A stretch of 64,000 nt of DNA, taken from contig JAEWFG010000185.1 in the NCBI GenBank assembly GCA_023388935.1, positions 18,163 to 82,162 on the forward strand, written 5' to 3'. Origin of the DNA: Pseudomonadota bacterium. Its GTDB lineage: Bacteria; Pseudomonadota; Alphaproteobacteria; Rhizobiales; Xanthobacteraceae. Positions 44,772 to 53,022 of this stretch are shown piece by piece; positions within the stretch are counted from its first letter, which is position 1, and each line of letters opens with the position of its first letter. The position numbers and the translations under genes were made by a program. The notes under the pieces were generated by a model that worked only from the letters and a program-made list of their open reading frames with translations, did no database searches and had not been told where the DNA came from.

Positions 44772-45974
44772 ATGGGACCGCTCGCCGGCTTCACCATTCT
44801 CGACCTGACCTCCGTGCTGATGGGCCCCTACGGCACCCAGGTGCTGGCGGACATGGGCGCCGACGTCATCAAGGTCGAAAGCCCCGAGGGCGACATCGTC
44901 CGCCAGATCGGTCCCGGCCGCGCGCCCGGCATGGGCGGAATGTTCAACAACGTCAATCGCGGCAAGCGCAGCATCGTTCTCGATCTCAAGACGCCAGGCG
45001 GGCGCGATGCGCTGCTGCGGCTGGCGAAACGCGCCAACGCGCTCGTCTATAATGTGCGCCCGCAGGCGATGGCGCGGCTCGGTCTCGACTACGAGACGCT
45101 CGTCGCGATCAATCCCGCCCTCGTTTATGTCGGCGCGTTCGGCTACGGCCAGTCCGGCCCCTATGCCGCAAAGCCCGCCTACGACGACCTGATCCAGGGC
45201 GCCGCCGCCATTCCAACCCTGCTCGCGGCCGCCGGCGACGGCACGCCGCGCTACGTCCCCGTCACCATCGCCGACCGCATCGTCGGCCTGATGATGGTGA
45301 ACGCGATCATGGGCGGGCTGATGCATCAGCAGCGCACCGGCATCGGCCAGCGCATCGACGTGCCGATGTTTGAATCGATGACCGAGTTCGTGCTGATCGA
45401 TCATCTGGGCGGGCTGACCTACGATCCACCGCTCGATCATGGCGGCTACGCCCGTCTGCTCTCGCGCTACCGCCGCCCCTACAAGACCAGCGACGGCTAT
45501 CTCTGCGTGCTCATCTACAACGACAAGCACTGGCGCAGCTTCTTCGAGGCGATCGGCCGGCCGGAATTTTTGCAGCAGCCGCGCTTTGCCAACCACGCCG
45601 CGCGCACGAAGCACATCAACGAGATTTACGAGGAAATCGGCCACATCTTCCTGACGCGCACGACGGCTGAATGGCGTGACCTGCTGGAGCGTGCCGACAT
45701 TCCGGTGATGCCGATGCATACGCTGGAGACGATCCTGGAGGATCCGCACCTCGAGGCGATCGACTTCTTCACGACGGTGGATCACCCCGTCGAGGGCCGC
45801 ATCCGCCAGATGCGCGTGCCCTCCACCTGGAGCGTGACCCAGCCGGAAGCCGCCGGCCCGGCGCCGACGCTCGGCCAGCATGGCCGCGACATTTTGCGCG
45901 AGGCCGGCCTCACGGCCGACGAGATCGAACGGCTCGCAGAGCAGAAGGCAGTTCACCTGGCGGCGCCGCCCTAA
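44772..45974 (+). CDS. CaiB/BaiF family-III CoA-transferase
   Basis: A 400-residue CoA-transferase that moves CoA to a carboxylic acid through an Asp-CoA intermediate. LDLTSVLMGPYGTQVLADMG and ADVIKVESPEGD form the N-terminal signature. The conserved Asp is in PAYDDLIQGAA, and KTSDGYLCVLIYNDKHW is the small-domain signature. ATG 44772 is chosen because family similarity starts there; the frame is open to 44229, but that is antisense to dctP. It is the first gene of a CoA-transferase, MaoC, CitE-lyase, IclR unit, the arrangement expected for activating a dicarboxylate before hydration and cleavage. Confidence 0.9.
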   Translation: MGPLAGFTILDLTSVLMGPYGTQVLADMGADVIKVESPEGDIVRQIGPGRAPGMGGMFNNVNRGKRSIVLDLKTPGGRDALLRLAKRANALVYNVRPQAMARLGLDYETLVAINPALVYVGAFGYGQSGPYAAKPAYDDLIQGAAAIPTLLAAAGDGTPRYVPVTIADRIVGLMMVNAIMGGLMHQQRTGIGQRIDVPMFESMTEFVLIDHLGGLTYDPPLDHGGYARLLSRYRRPYKTSDGYLCVLIYNDKHWRSFFEAIGRPEFLQQPRFANHAARTKHINEIYEEIGHIFLTRTTAEWRDLLERADIPVMPMHTLETILEDPHLEAIDFFTTVDHPVEGRIRQMRVPSTWSVTQPEAAGPAPTLGQHGRDILREAGLTADEIERLAEQKAVHLAAPP

Positions 45975-46017
45975 GGGCAGCGCCGGCCAAATCGCAGGAC
46001 ATAGGGAGGAAACCGCG

Positions 46018-46470
46018 ATGGCCGGACTTTATTTCGAAGACTTTTCCGTGGGACAGGAGTTCAGGCATCCGCTGACCAGGACCGTCACGGAAATGGACAA
46101 CACCATGTTCAGCCTGCTGACGCTCAATCCGCAGCCGCTACACATTGACGCGCATTTCTCGGAAAAGACCGAGTTCGGCCAGCGCATTTTCAACAGCCTT
46201 TACACCCTCGGCATCATGATCGGCATGACGGTCTATGATACGACCCTGGGGACAACCGTCGCCAATCTCGGCATGACCGACGTTACCTTTCCAAAGCCGG
46301 TCTTCCATGGCGACACCTTGCGGGCGACGACGAAGGTGCTTTCGTTGAGGGAATCCAAATCGCGCCCCAAGGCGGGCATCGTTGAGTTCGAGCACCACGC
46401 CTTGAACCAGAACGACGAGATCGTCGGCAAATGCCGCCGCATGGCGATGATGCACAAGAGGCCGGTCTGA
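46018..46470 (+). CDS. MaoC-family enoyl-CoA hydratase
   Basis: A 150-residue hot-dog-fold hydratase. The MaoC signature spans NPQPLHIDAHFSEKTEFGQR and includes the catalytic Asp and nearby His. The helix motif IFNSLYTLGIMIGMTV and the strand FPKPVFHGDTLRA follow. It resembles mesaconyl-CoA or itaconyl-CoA hydratases more than chain-length-general R-hydratases, mainly because of its neighbours. AGGGAGGA before ATG 46018 is a strong ribosome site. Its stop overlaps the start of the lyase gene (TGATG), so the two are coupled. Confidence 0.88.
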   Translation: MAGLYFEDFSVGQEFRHPLTRTVTEMDNTMFSLLTLNPQPLHIDAHFSEKTEFGQRIFNSLYTLGIMIGMTVYDTTLGTTVANLGMTDVTFPKPVFHGDTLRATTKVLSLRESKSRPKAGIVEFEHHALNQNDEIVGKCRRMAMMHKRPV

Positions 46471-47321
46471 TGCGTTCGATGCTGTTCGTGCCGGGCGATT
46501 CCCCGCGCAAATTCGAGAAGGCGAGCGAAGGCAACGCCGACGCGCTGATCATTGACGTCGAGGATTCCGTCGTCACCGAGAAGAAGGCCGAGGCGCGCAC
46601 GCTGACGCTCGCCATGCTGAAGGGCCGTCGCGGCCCGCACCAGCTCTATGTCCGCGTCAACGCGCTCGACACCGGCATGACCCTCACGGATCTCGCCGCG
46701 GTGATGCCGGGCAAGCCCGACGGCATCGTGCTGCCGAAATCGCAAGGCGGCGACGATGTGCGGCAGGTTGCGACCTGGCTCGAAGCTTTTGAGGCGGCAG
46801 CGGGCACCATTGTCGGCTCGACCCGCATCGTATGCGTCGCCACCGAAACCGCCGGTTCGATCTTCGGGCTCGGCAGCTACAAGGGCTGCTCGCCTCGCCT
46901 CGCGGGTCTGATGTGGGGGGCGGAAGATCTTTCGGCCTCGCTCGGCGCTACCGAGAAGTCATCTGGCGGCGTGTTTCACAGCCCCTATCGTCTGGCTCGC
47001 GATCTCTGCCTGATGGCGGCGGCCGCAGCCGAGGTCGCGCCGATCGACACCGTGTATACCGACATCGACAATCTGGCGGGACTGGAGCAGGAAACGCGTG
47101 CCGCGCGGCGCGACGGCTTTTCGGCGAAGGCGCTGATCCATCCAAAACATGTCGACGTCGTCAATGCCGCATTCGATCCGACGGAGGCCGAGCGCACATG
47201 GGCGGAGAAGGTGATCGCCGCGTTCGCAAGCAATCCGAATTCCGGCACGCTGCGCCTCGACGGCATGATGATCGACAAGCCGCATCTTCGCGCCGCGAAG
47301 AAGATCCTCGGCCAGCCATAG
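46470..47321 (+). CDS. CitE-like CoA-ester lyase (HpcH/HpaI family)
   Basis: A 283-residue TIM-barrel lyase of the citryl/malyl/citramalyl-CoA lyase group. MRSMLFVPGDSPRKFEKA and ADALIIDVEDSV form the N-terminal signature with a metal-binding acidic residue. Later elements are VRVNALDTG, DGIVLPKSQGGDDV, CVATETAGSIF, GLMWGAEDLSA and AKALIHPKHVDVVNAAF. It would cleave a hydroxyacyl-CoA such as beta-methylmalyl-CoA or citramalyl-CoA to acetyl- or propionyl-CoA plus a 2-oxoacid. The ATG at 46470 overlaps the MaoC stop by one base. The precise substrate is inference. Confidence 0.88.
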   Translation: MRSMLFVPGDSPRKFEKASEGNADALIIDVEDSVVTEKKAEARTLTLAMLKGRRGPHQLYVRVNALDTGMTLTDLAAVMPGKPDGIVLPKSQGGDDVRQVATWLEAFEAAAGTIVGSTRIVCVATETAGSIFGLGSYKGCSPRLAGLMWGAEDLSASLGATEKSSGGVFHSPYRLARDLCLMAAAAAEVAPIDTVYTDIDNLAGLEQETRAARRDGFSAKALIHPKHVDVVNAAFDPTEAERTWAEKVIAAFASNPNSGTLRLDGMMIDKPHLRAAKKILGQP

Positions 47322-47354
47322 GGGACAGCACGTCGCGACAGACGGGATCCGATC

Positions 47355-48116
47355 ATGATCGTTCGCCAAGCCGCAAACGTCCTGGAGATCATGGAATTCT
47401 TCGCGCAAACGAGGAAGCCGGCGACGCTTGCAGAGATCGCCGATCATTTCGGCTGGCCGCGCTCGTCGACCTTCAACCTGCTCGCGACGCTCTCGGAGAA
47501 GGGCTATCTCTATGAGCCGCGGCCGCGGGCCGGCTTCTATCCGACGCCGCGCTGGCTGGCGATGGCGCGGATGATCTCCGAGGTCGAGCCGCTGCCGCCC
47601 TGGACGCACACGCTGATTGCCGACCTCTCCGCCGAGACCGGCGAGACGGCATCCATCGTGGCGCCGGCCGGCGTGATGGCGGTGTTCATCGACGTCGTCG
47701 AGTCCAAGGCCGCGATCCGCTATTTCGCGAACATCGGCCACCGCGTGCCGATCCACGCCACCGCGAGCGGCCGCGCGCTACTGCTGCAATATTCGCCGGA
47801 AGAGCGTGACTCCGTCTACCGCAAGATCGAGTTCAAGCAGTACGGCCCGTCGACGCCGATCAGTATCGAGGCGGTCGAGACCGAGCTGCGCAATTCGATC
47901 GCGCGCGGCTATTGTCAGAGCTTTGCCGACTACAGCCGCGACCTCGCCGGCGCCGCGATCCCGCTGCCGATCGGCGACCGTCGTCTCTCCGTCGTCGTCG
48001 CCGGTCCGGAATTCCGCATCGGCCCGAAGGTGCCGGAGGTAGCGGCGCTGATTGCGCGAACGGTGGATCGGCTCAGGCCGAAGACTGCGGCGCAGGACGC
48101 GATGAAGTTAAGCTGA
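47355..48116 (+). CDS. IclR-family transcriptional regulator
   Basis: A 253-residue regulator with an N-terminal winged helix (TLAEIADHFGWPRSSTFNLL, then ATLSEKGYLY) and a C-terminal effector-binding domain (ETGETASIVAPAGVMAVFID; HRVPIHATASGRALLL). IclR proteins commonly sense pathway acids and control neighbouring catabolic operons. It is the last gene of the CaiB-MaoC-CitE unit, 33 bases downstream of the lyase. The divergent TRAP/CaiB promoter region is the likely target. Confidence 0.92.
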   Translation: MIVRQAANVLEIMEFFAQTRKPATLAEIADHFGWPRSSTFNLLATLSEKGYLYEPRPRAGFYPTPRWLAMARMISEVEPLPPWTHTLIADLSAETGETASIVAPAGVMAVFIDVVESKAAIRYFANIGHRVPIHATASGRALLLQYSPEERDSVYRKIEFKQYGPSTPISIEAVETELRNSIARGYCQSFADYSRDLAGAAIPLPIGDRRLSVVVAGPEFRIGPKVPEVAALIARTVDRLRPKTAAQDAMKLS

Positions 48117-48140
48117 AATGCCCGTCGCACGGGCAGTGCG

Positions 48141-48320
48141 CTCCCTCGCCCCGTTCTTACGGGGAGAGGGTTGGGGTGAGTGGCTGTCGCCGCGATCGCG
48201 GTGAGAATTGGACTCACTGGAGGTGCCCCTTCACCCGGATCACATCTGCGATGCAATCCGACCTCTCCCCGCACCGCCTTCGCTACTAAAGCTTCGGCAG
48301 ACAAGCGCGGGGAGCGATAG
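48141..48320. repeat. composite intergenic hairpins, 'CTCCCCG' repeat type
   Basis: CCTCGCCCCG-TTCTTA-CGGGGAGAGG (48144-48169) forms a strong hairpin just after the IclR stop. A second imperfect pair, CCTCTCCCCGC (48262-48272) and GCGGGGAGCGATAGG (about 48307-48321), lies near the FAH stop. Sequences of this kind recur in rhizobial intergenic regions. The first hairpin might serve bidirectional transcript ends between convergent genes, but no T-run follows. Confidence 0.5.
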
Positions 48321-48325
48321 GACAG

Positions 48326-49117
48326 TCAGACGATCTTGATTGACATGTCCGGCAGGCCCTCGAGCTTGCACAGGAGCACGTCGCCCTTCACCACGGGGCC
48401 GACATTCTCCGGTGTACCGGAATAGATGATGTCGCCGGCCTTCAGCTCGAACGCTTCCGACAGCTTTGCGATCTGCTCGGCGACGCTCCAGATCATCTTG
48501 CTGAGATCCGAGCTCTGCTTCACCGTGCCGTTGATCGCCAGCGAGATCGCGCCCTTCTCGAAATGACCGGTCTTGCTGGCCGGGTGGATCGGGCCGATCA
48601 CCGCGGCGTGGTCAAAGCTCTTGCCGATCTCCCAGGGCTTTTTCTCCGCGGCCATGCCGTTCTGGAGATCGCGCCGGGTCATGTCGAGGCCGAGCGCGTA
48701 GCCATAGACTTGGTCGAGCGCCTTCTCGGCCGGGATGTTGGTGCCGCCGGATTTCAGCGCAGCGACCAGCTCGACCTCATGATGATAGTTCTTGGTCAGC
48801 GACGGATAGGGATGGTCGGCAACCTCGCCGATCGCGACGTTCTGGATCGCATCGGTCGGCTTCTGGAAGAAGAACGGCGGCTCGCGATTCGGATCCGAGC
48901 CGCGCTCGATCGCGTGCGCGGCATAGTTGCGGCCGATGCAGTAGATGCGGCGGACCTGGAACACTTGGCTTTCGCCGACGATCGGGATCGTGACCATCGG
49001 CACCGGGAAGATCGGCTTCGGTCCAGCCTGCGCTGCGGCCGGCGTCGTTTCCGCGATGCCCGCCGCGGTCATCGCGGCTGCGGCGGTGAGCACGTCACGT
49101 CGAGAGGTTCTTCTCAT
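48326..49117 (-). CDS. Tat-signal fumarylacetoacetate-hydrolase-family protein
   Basis: A 263-residue FAH-fold protein. The N-terminus MRRTSRRDVLTAAAAMTAAG has a twin-Arg motif, a hydrophobic stretch and an Ala-rich cleavage region (TPAAAQA), so export by the Tat pathway is predicted. The FAH core has CIGRNYAAHA, the metal ligands of YHHEVELVAAL, LGLDMTRRDLQ and IIYSGTPENVGPV. Most FAH-family enzymes (hydratases, decarboxylases, acylpyruvases) are cytosolic, so periplasmic placement is unusual. It lies downstream of the haem-c/propeller gene on the same strand, suggesting a joint periplasmic role. Confidence 0.85.
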   Translation of the reverse strand: MRRTSRRDVLTAAAAMTAAGIAETTPAAAQAGPKPIFPVPMVTIPIVGESQVFQVRRIYCIGRNYAAHAIERGSDPNREPPFFFQKPTDAIQNVAIGEVADHPYPSLTKNYHHEVELVAALKSGGTNIPAEKALDQVYGYALGLDMTRRDLQNGMAAEKKPWEIGKSFDHAAVIGPIHPASKTGHFEKGAISLAINGTVKQSSDLSKMIWSVAEQIAKLSEAFELKAGDIIYSGTPENVGPVVKGDVLLCKLEGLPDMSIKIV

Positions 49118-49182
49118 GTCCTGTTCCGTTAGCTTGCCCGCTGATTTTCAGCTCACTATTCATAATTCATAGGGTGAAACGC

Positions 49183-51342
49183 TCAATGGGCCAATGGTTC
49201 TGGCCGCATCTGTACCTTGTAGACTTTGGGCGAAGCCTCCTTGCCGCCCTCTCCATGGAAGCTCGCCCGTGTTCCCGTCGTGCTCCACAGGCCGCGTCCT
49301 TTCCAGCCGGTGTCCGGATTGTCGATCCGGCCGTCGACATTCTTGGTGAAGAAACCGAGCGGGTATGGATTGCGCATATTCACGAACTCGCCGTTGACCA
49401 GTGCAAGCAGCGACTCGCTGCCATTGGCGCTTGCGATCGGCACGTTCGCACCGAGACCGAACGTATTGTAGCGGTCCACCCAGACATAATAGGCATGGTT
49501 TGCACTGCCGGCGGCGTCGAGTCCCTTGAACTGCGGTCCGGGCATGCGCCAGGTCTTCCAACCCTCCGGACACTGCTTGCCGTCCGCAGTCGTCGGACCG
49601 TTGAGGGGCCCTTTGCAGAGCTTGCGGTCGAAGCTCGCGAGATGCCCACTCGACAATACCGTCCACACCACACCGTCCAGCCCGATGTCGAGGCCGCGCG
49701 GGCCGAACGTACCCTCCGGCGGCTGATACACTTCCGACAGCGCGGTCTTGGCCGGGTCTGGCCCGGGCATCACGCGAATGATGTAGCCGGGCTGGTCGAT
49801 GCGGGAAAACCCGCGATCCATCGCCTGGCCCCAGATCGAATCGTCGACCGGGCTCGGCATGATTCCGTAGAAGGACGCCGCAATGCGCTTGTCCTTGGCC
49901 GGATCGACGGGGTCCTTGTGCTCGACATAGGCATCTCGCTTGCCGTTGCCGTTGGTATCGATGATCAGCGGCGTCCAGCCTTGCGATTTCACGTCGTCAA
50001 GCGTCTCGCGGTATTGCTTCGTGTTGAGCCAGCCGACTACGCCGCCGCCAAGACCGGGACCGCCGGAGCTGGTCCACAGCGTCTGGTTGGCATCGTCATC
50101 GAAGTAGAGATGATGGGTCGTGAAGCAGGTGTTGATCAGGTCCCATTTTCCCGTCGCGGGGTCGAAGCGCGACAACTGGCGCAACGACGTCGCCTGCGGC
50201 GCCACCTTTGCTGACGGCAGATCCGAGCGCTGCTTGCAGTAGTCGGGATTTGCCGGCGGGCGCAGGCGCGCCGTGAACCAGACCTTGCCCTGTTCGTCCA
50301 TCATCACGTTGTGGATGCTGGTGTGCCCATCCCAGATCGGTTCGTCACCCCAATAGGCCGACGGTCCCCGCGGAGCATCTGTCGACGACGGCGTGTTCGG
50401 ATCGAGATAGGGATGCTTGATGGTGCCGGCGACGTTCTTGACGGGATCGAGGGTCGGCACGAGATCCGAGCTCTCTTCCGACGATCCGTAGATCAGGCCG
50501 TTGGCGTTGACGCGCGGGTTGCGCTTGTCGGTCGAGATCGCATCATGCTGATAGCGTGTGGGCGCCGCCCAGTCCCACATCGTGAACACGACGTTGCGCT
50601 CGATGCCCTTGGGCCGTTCGGGCTTGTCGAAAGGCAATTCACCGGCTGCGATGCGGTCGGTCCATTTCGAGAACAGGTCGTAGACCTTCTCCGGCCCCAT
50701 GCTGGCCAGCACCGTCGCCATGTATTCCTGGGCCTGGCCCGCCTGGGTGCGGACCGCCCACGCGGTGCGGGAATCGTTGCCCTCGGTGAACACCTTCGGG
50801 ATCTCGCGGATGCCGCGCGTACCGAGCGCGTGGCAGGACTGGCACATGTTCTTGACCGTATCGACCCACTGGGCCTGCGACTTCATGGTCTCCGGCATCT
50901 TGTTGCCCTTGTCGCCGGTGCCGGGAAATTCCTCGAGCCTGGGGATGTCGAGCATCGAGTACCAGTACATGCCCGGATAGTTCTGCGCGTCCTGCTTGCG
51001 CGAGGCCGCGACGGCCTTGAAGTCCAGCACCTTACCGGGACGTGCGTCCTGTTGCGCCGTGTCTTGCAGGCCGTAGCCACGCACCCAGACCTTATAGTTG
51101 GCGGCGGGAAGTTCCGGGATGACGAAGCGGCCCTGATCGTCGGTCACCACGACCTTCGCGTATTTTGTCGGCAGGTCCCTGGTCTCGGCGATCACCCAGA
51201 CTCCGGCCTCCACGCCCTTGTCGCTGATCACCTGTCCGCCGATGTCGTTGGCGGATATCTCGACAGTCGCCGCCATCGCAACGCCGGCGTGCAGCAGCGC
51301 GGTTGCGCCGAGAGAGCCGGCAATCATTCGCCTCAAGCTCAT
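49183..51342 (-). CDS. secreted haem-c protein with carboxypeptidase-regulatory-like and propeller domains
   Basis: A 719-residue protein. Its signal peptide starts MSLRRMIAGSLGATALLHAG and ends VAMAA. Residues about 30-110 form a carboxypeptidase-regulatory-like beta-sandwich (VVTDDQGRFVIPELPAANYK). A single haem-attachment motif CQSCH is at residues 167-171. The long C-terminal part has repeated propeller-like strands (DGHTSIHNVMMDEQGKVWFT; GPRGLDIGLDGVVWTVLSSG) resembling virginiamycin-B-lyase/SMP-30-type beta-propellers. It could be a periplasmic oxidoreductase or lyase with a one-haem domain; no defined family reaction can be assigned. It precedes the Tat-FAH gene and follows the alpha/beta-hydrolase. 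Confidence 0.75.
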   Translation of the reverse strand: MSLRRMIAGSLGATALLHAGVAMAATVEISANDIGGQVISDKGVEAGVWVIAETRDLPTKYAKVVVTDDQGRFVIPELPAANYKVWVRGYGLQDTAQQDARPGKVLDFKAVAASRKQDAQNYPGMYWYSMLDIPRLEEFPGTGDKGNKMPETMKSQAQWVDTVKNMCQSCHALGTRGIREIPKVFTEGNDSRTAWAVRTQAGQAQEYMATVLASMGPEKVYDLFSKWTDRIAAGELPFDKPERPKGIERNVVFTMWDWAAPTRYQHDAISTDKRNPRVNANGLIYGSSEESSDLVPTLDPVKNVAGTIKHPYLDPNTPSSTDAPRGPSAYWGDEPIWDGHTSIHNVMMDEQGKVWFTARLRPPANPDYCKQRSDLPSAKVAPQATSLRQLSRFDPATGKWDLINTCFTTHHLYFDDDANQTLWTSSGGPGLGGGVVGWLNTKQYRETLDDVKSQGWTPLIIDTNGNGKRDAYVEHKDPVDPAKDKRIAASFYGIMPSPVDDSIWGQAMDRGFSRIDQPGYIIRVMPGPDPAKTALSEVYQPPEGTFGPRGLDIGLDGVVWTVLSSGHLASFDRKLCKGPLNGPTTADGKQCPEGWKTWRMPGPQFKGLDAAGSANHAYYVWVDRYNTFGLGANVPIASANGSESLLALVNGEFVNMRNPYPLGFFTKNVDGRIDNPDTGWKGRGLWSTTGTRASFHGEGGKEASPKVYKVQMRPEPLAH

Positions 51343-51406
51343 CGCTCCCTGCCTTTCGTTCTATTCGTCGTCCGAGCCTCTTGGCGGGCCTATTCGGACT
51401 CGTCTC

Positions 51407-52225
51407 CTATGTTTTTACGCGATCGAAGAACTCGCGAACCTTCCGCGCACAGACATCCGGATCCGTTGCGGCAACGTGATAGGAATCGCCGGGCAACACT
51501 TCGAGCTTCGAGCCCGGAATCGTCTGCTGCCAGGCCTTCACGGAATCGACGCTGCCGAGCCCGGATCCGGTCGTGGTAATGACGAGCGTCGGGCGCTTGA
51601 TGGCCGGCAGCTCGCCGGTGACATCGACCGTCGGTACCATCTGCAGGAACGCTTCGAGCGTCGAAGCCTTGGTCTTCGACATCAGCCCGATCCACCAGTC
51701 GATCGCCGGCGGCGGCAGCGACGAACCGAGCCGGCCCGCCGTGGTCTCGCGCACCCAGGCCTCGACGCCCTGCTCGCGGATCTGCTTGCGCCAGGTCGGC
51801 GCCCGCTGGTCGAACGAGGTGAGCGAGGCCGGCGCGCCGACAGCGGCGACCGCAATCACACGATCCGGGTGCTTTGCCGTGAGATGCATCGCCAGCGTGC
51901 CGCCGATCTTGCCGCCGACCAGGAAAACGCGGTCGAGCTTCATTGCGTCGAGCAGCCGGATGATATCATCGCCAAGGCCGGCGAAGCGATAAACATAGTC
52001 GCCCTGCATCGGCGTCGAATCGCCATAGCCGCGTAAGTCAGGGCGCACCACGAGATGATGCGTGGCGAAATACGGCACCCAGCGCCGGAACGCTTCGCCG
52101 CTCTCCGCGAGCCCATGCAGCATGACGACCGGCGGTCTGGTGTCCCACGGCAGCAGATAGTCGTCGATGCGAACCGCAAGCTCGCAATCGTCGCTGACAC
52201 CGATTTTCCGCAGTTCGCTGGCCAT
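51407..52225 (-). CDS. alpha/beta-hydrolase-fold protein with Lys in place of the nucleophile Ser
   Basis: A 272-residue alpha/beta-hydrolase fold. VVMLHGLAES is the oxyanion region, VVRPDLRGYGDS the second signature, and H250 (GDSYH) the catalytic-His position. The nucleophile elbow, normally GxSxG, reads FLVGGKIGGT with K106 where Ser is expected, so ordinary ester hydrolysis is unlikely. Family members with this change are often placed beside Bug receptors and may be lyases or decarboxylases, but I cannot confirm that. ATG 52225 is preferred to GTG 52234: it forms TGATG with the SDR stop, and AAGG lies eight bases upstream. Confidence 0.82.
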   Translation of the reverse strand: MASELRKIGVSDDCELAVRIDDYLLPWDTRPPVVMLHGLAESGEAFRRWVPYFATHHLVVRPDLRGYGDSTPMQGDYVYRFAGLGDDIIRLLDAMKLDRVFLVGGKIGGTLAMHLTAKHPDRVIAVAAVGAPASLTSFDQRAPTWRKQIREQGVEAWVRETTAGRLGSSLPPPAIDWWIGLMSKTKASTLEAFLQMVPTVDVTGELPAIKRPTLVITTTGSGLGSVDSVKAWQQTIPGSKLEVLPGDSYHVAATDPDVCARKVREFFDRVKT

Positions 52226-53013
52226 CAGATACACCTTGTTCCGCCGCCATCGATATTGATGCAGGTACCAGTAATGAAGGATGCGCGATCTGAACAGAGG
52301 AACGCGACGAGGCCGGACACCTCATGGGGCTCCCCGACGCGCCCAAGCGGCACCGAGGCGATGGCGGCCGCATTCGCGGCACCTCGATCCTGACCTGCGA
52401 TCGCAGCGCCCTGCGACACCAGACTGTCCCAGCGATCGGTCTGCACCGGACCAGGATTGACGCCGGTGACCAGCACATTGTCCGGCGCACATTCCTCGGC
52501 GAGCGCCAGCGTGAAGTTCAGAAGCGCCGCGTTGACCGCGCCGCCCGCCATGTAGGCTGCGCGCGGCTGATGCCCGCTGCGGCCGATGATGTTGATGACG
52601 CGACCCCAACGGCGGTCGCGCATTTCGGGCAGGACATTGCGCGCGCAGCGCATGTAGCCGAGCAGCTTCAGCTCGATCGACTTTGCCCAGGTCGCATCGG
52701 GCGTCTCCGCGATCCGGCCCATCGGCGATGCGCCGGCATTGTTGACGAGGATGTCGATGCGGCCGAACGCCTCGCGCGCGGTGTCCATTGCGCGGGCGAT
52801 GTCGTCGGGCTTGGTCATGTCACCGGCGCAGGCGATTACGCGCCGGCCGGTATCCCGTGACATATCCTTCGCAGCCGCTGCGAGCCGCTCCGCGTCGCGC
52901 GCGACGATCACGACGTTGGCCTGCTCGCGCGCGAGCTCGACAGCGATCGCATGGCCGATGCCGATGCTGCCGCCGGTAATGACGGCAACCTTGCCGCCCA
53001 GGTTCAGATCCAC
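52225..53013 (-). CDS. short-chain dehydrogenase/reductase
   Basis: A 262-residue Rossmann-fold SDR. The NAD(P)-binding GGSIGIGHA is near residue 15 and NNAGASP follows. The usual YxxxK position is altered: the segment reads HQPRAAYMAGGAVNAALLNF, where Tyr is followed by Met-Ala-Gly-Gly and the expected Lys is absent. A cofactor-proximal Ser is also not obvious (IIGRSGHQP). The enzyme may therefore be atypical. GTG 53013 is the start, with AGGGG upstream. It lies between the Bug receptor and the alpha/beta-hydrolase, coupled to the latter. Confidence 0.85.
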   Translation of the reverse strand: MDLNLGGKVAVITGGSIGIGHAIAVELAREQANVVIVARDAERLAAAAKDMSRDTGRRVIACAGDMTKPDDIARAMDTAREAFGRIDILVNNAGASPMGRIAETPDATWAKSIELKLLGYMRCARNVLPEMRDRRWGRVINIIGRSGHQPRAAYMAGGAVNAALLNFTLALAEECAPDNVLVTGVNPGPVQTDRWDSLVSQGAAIAGQDRGAANAAAIASVPLGRVGEPHEVSGLVAFLCSDRASFITGTCINIDGGGTRCI

Positions 53014-53022
53014 GGCGCGCCC

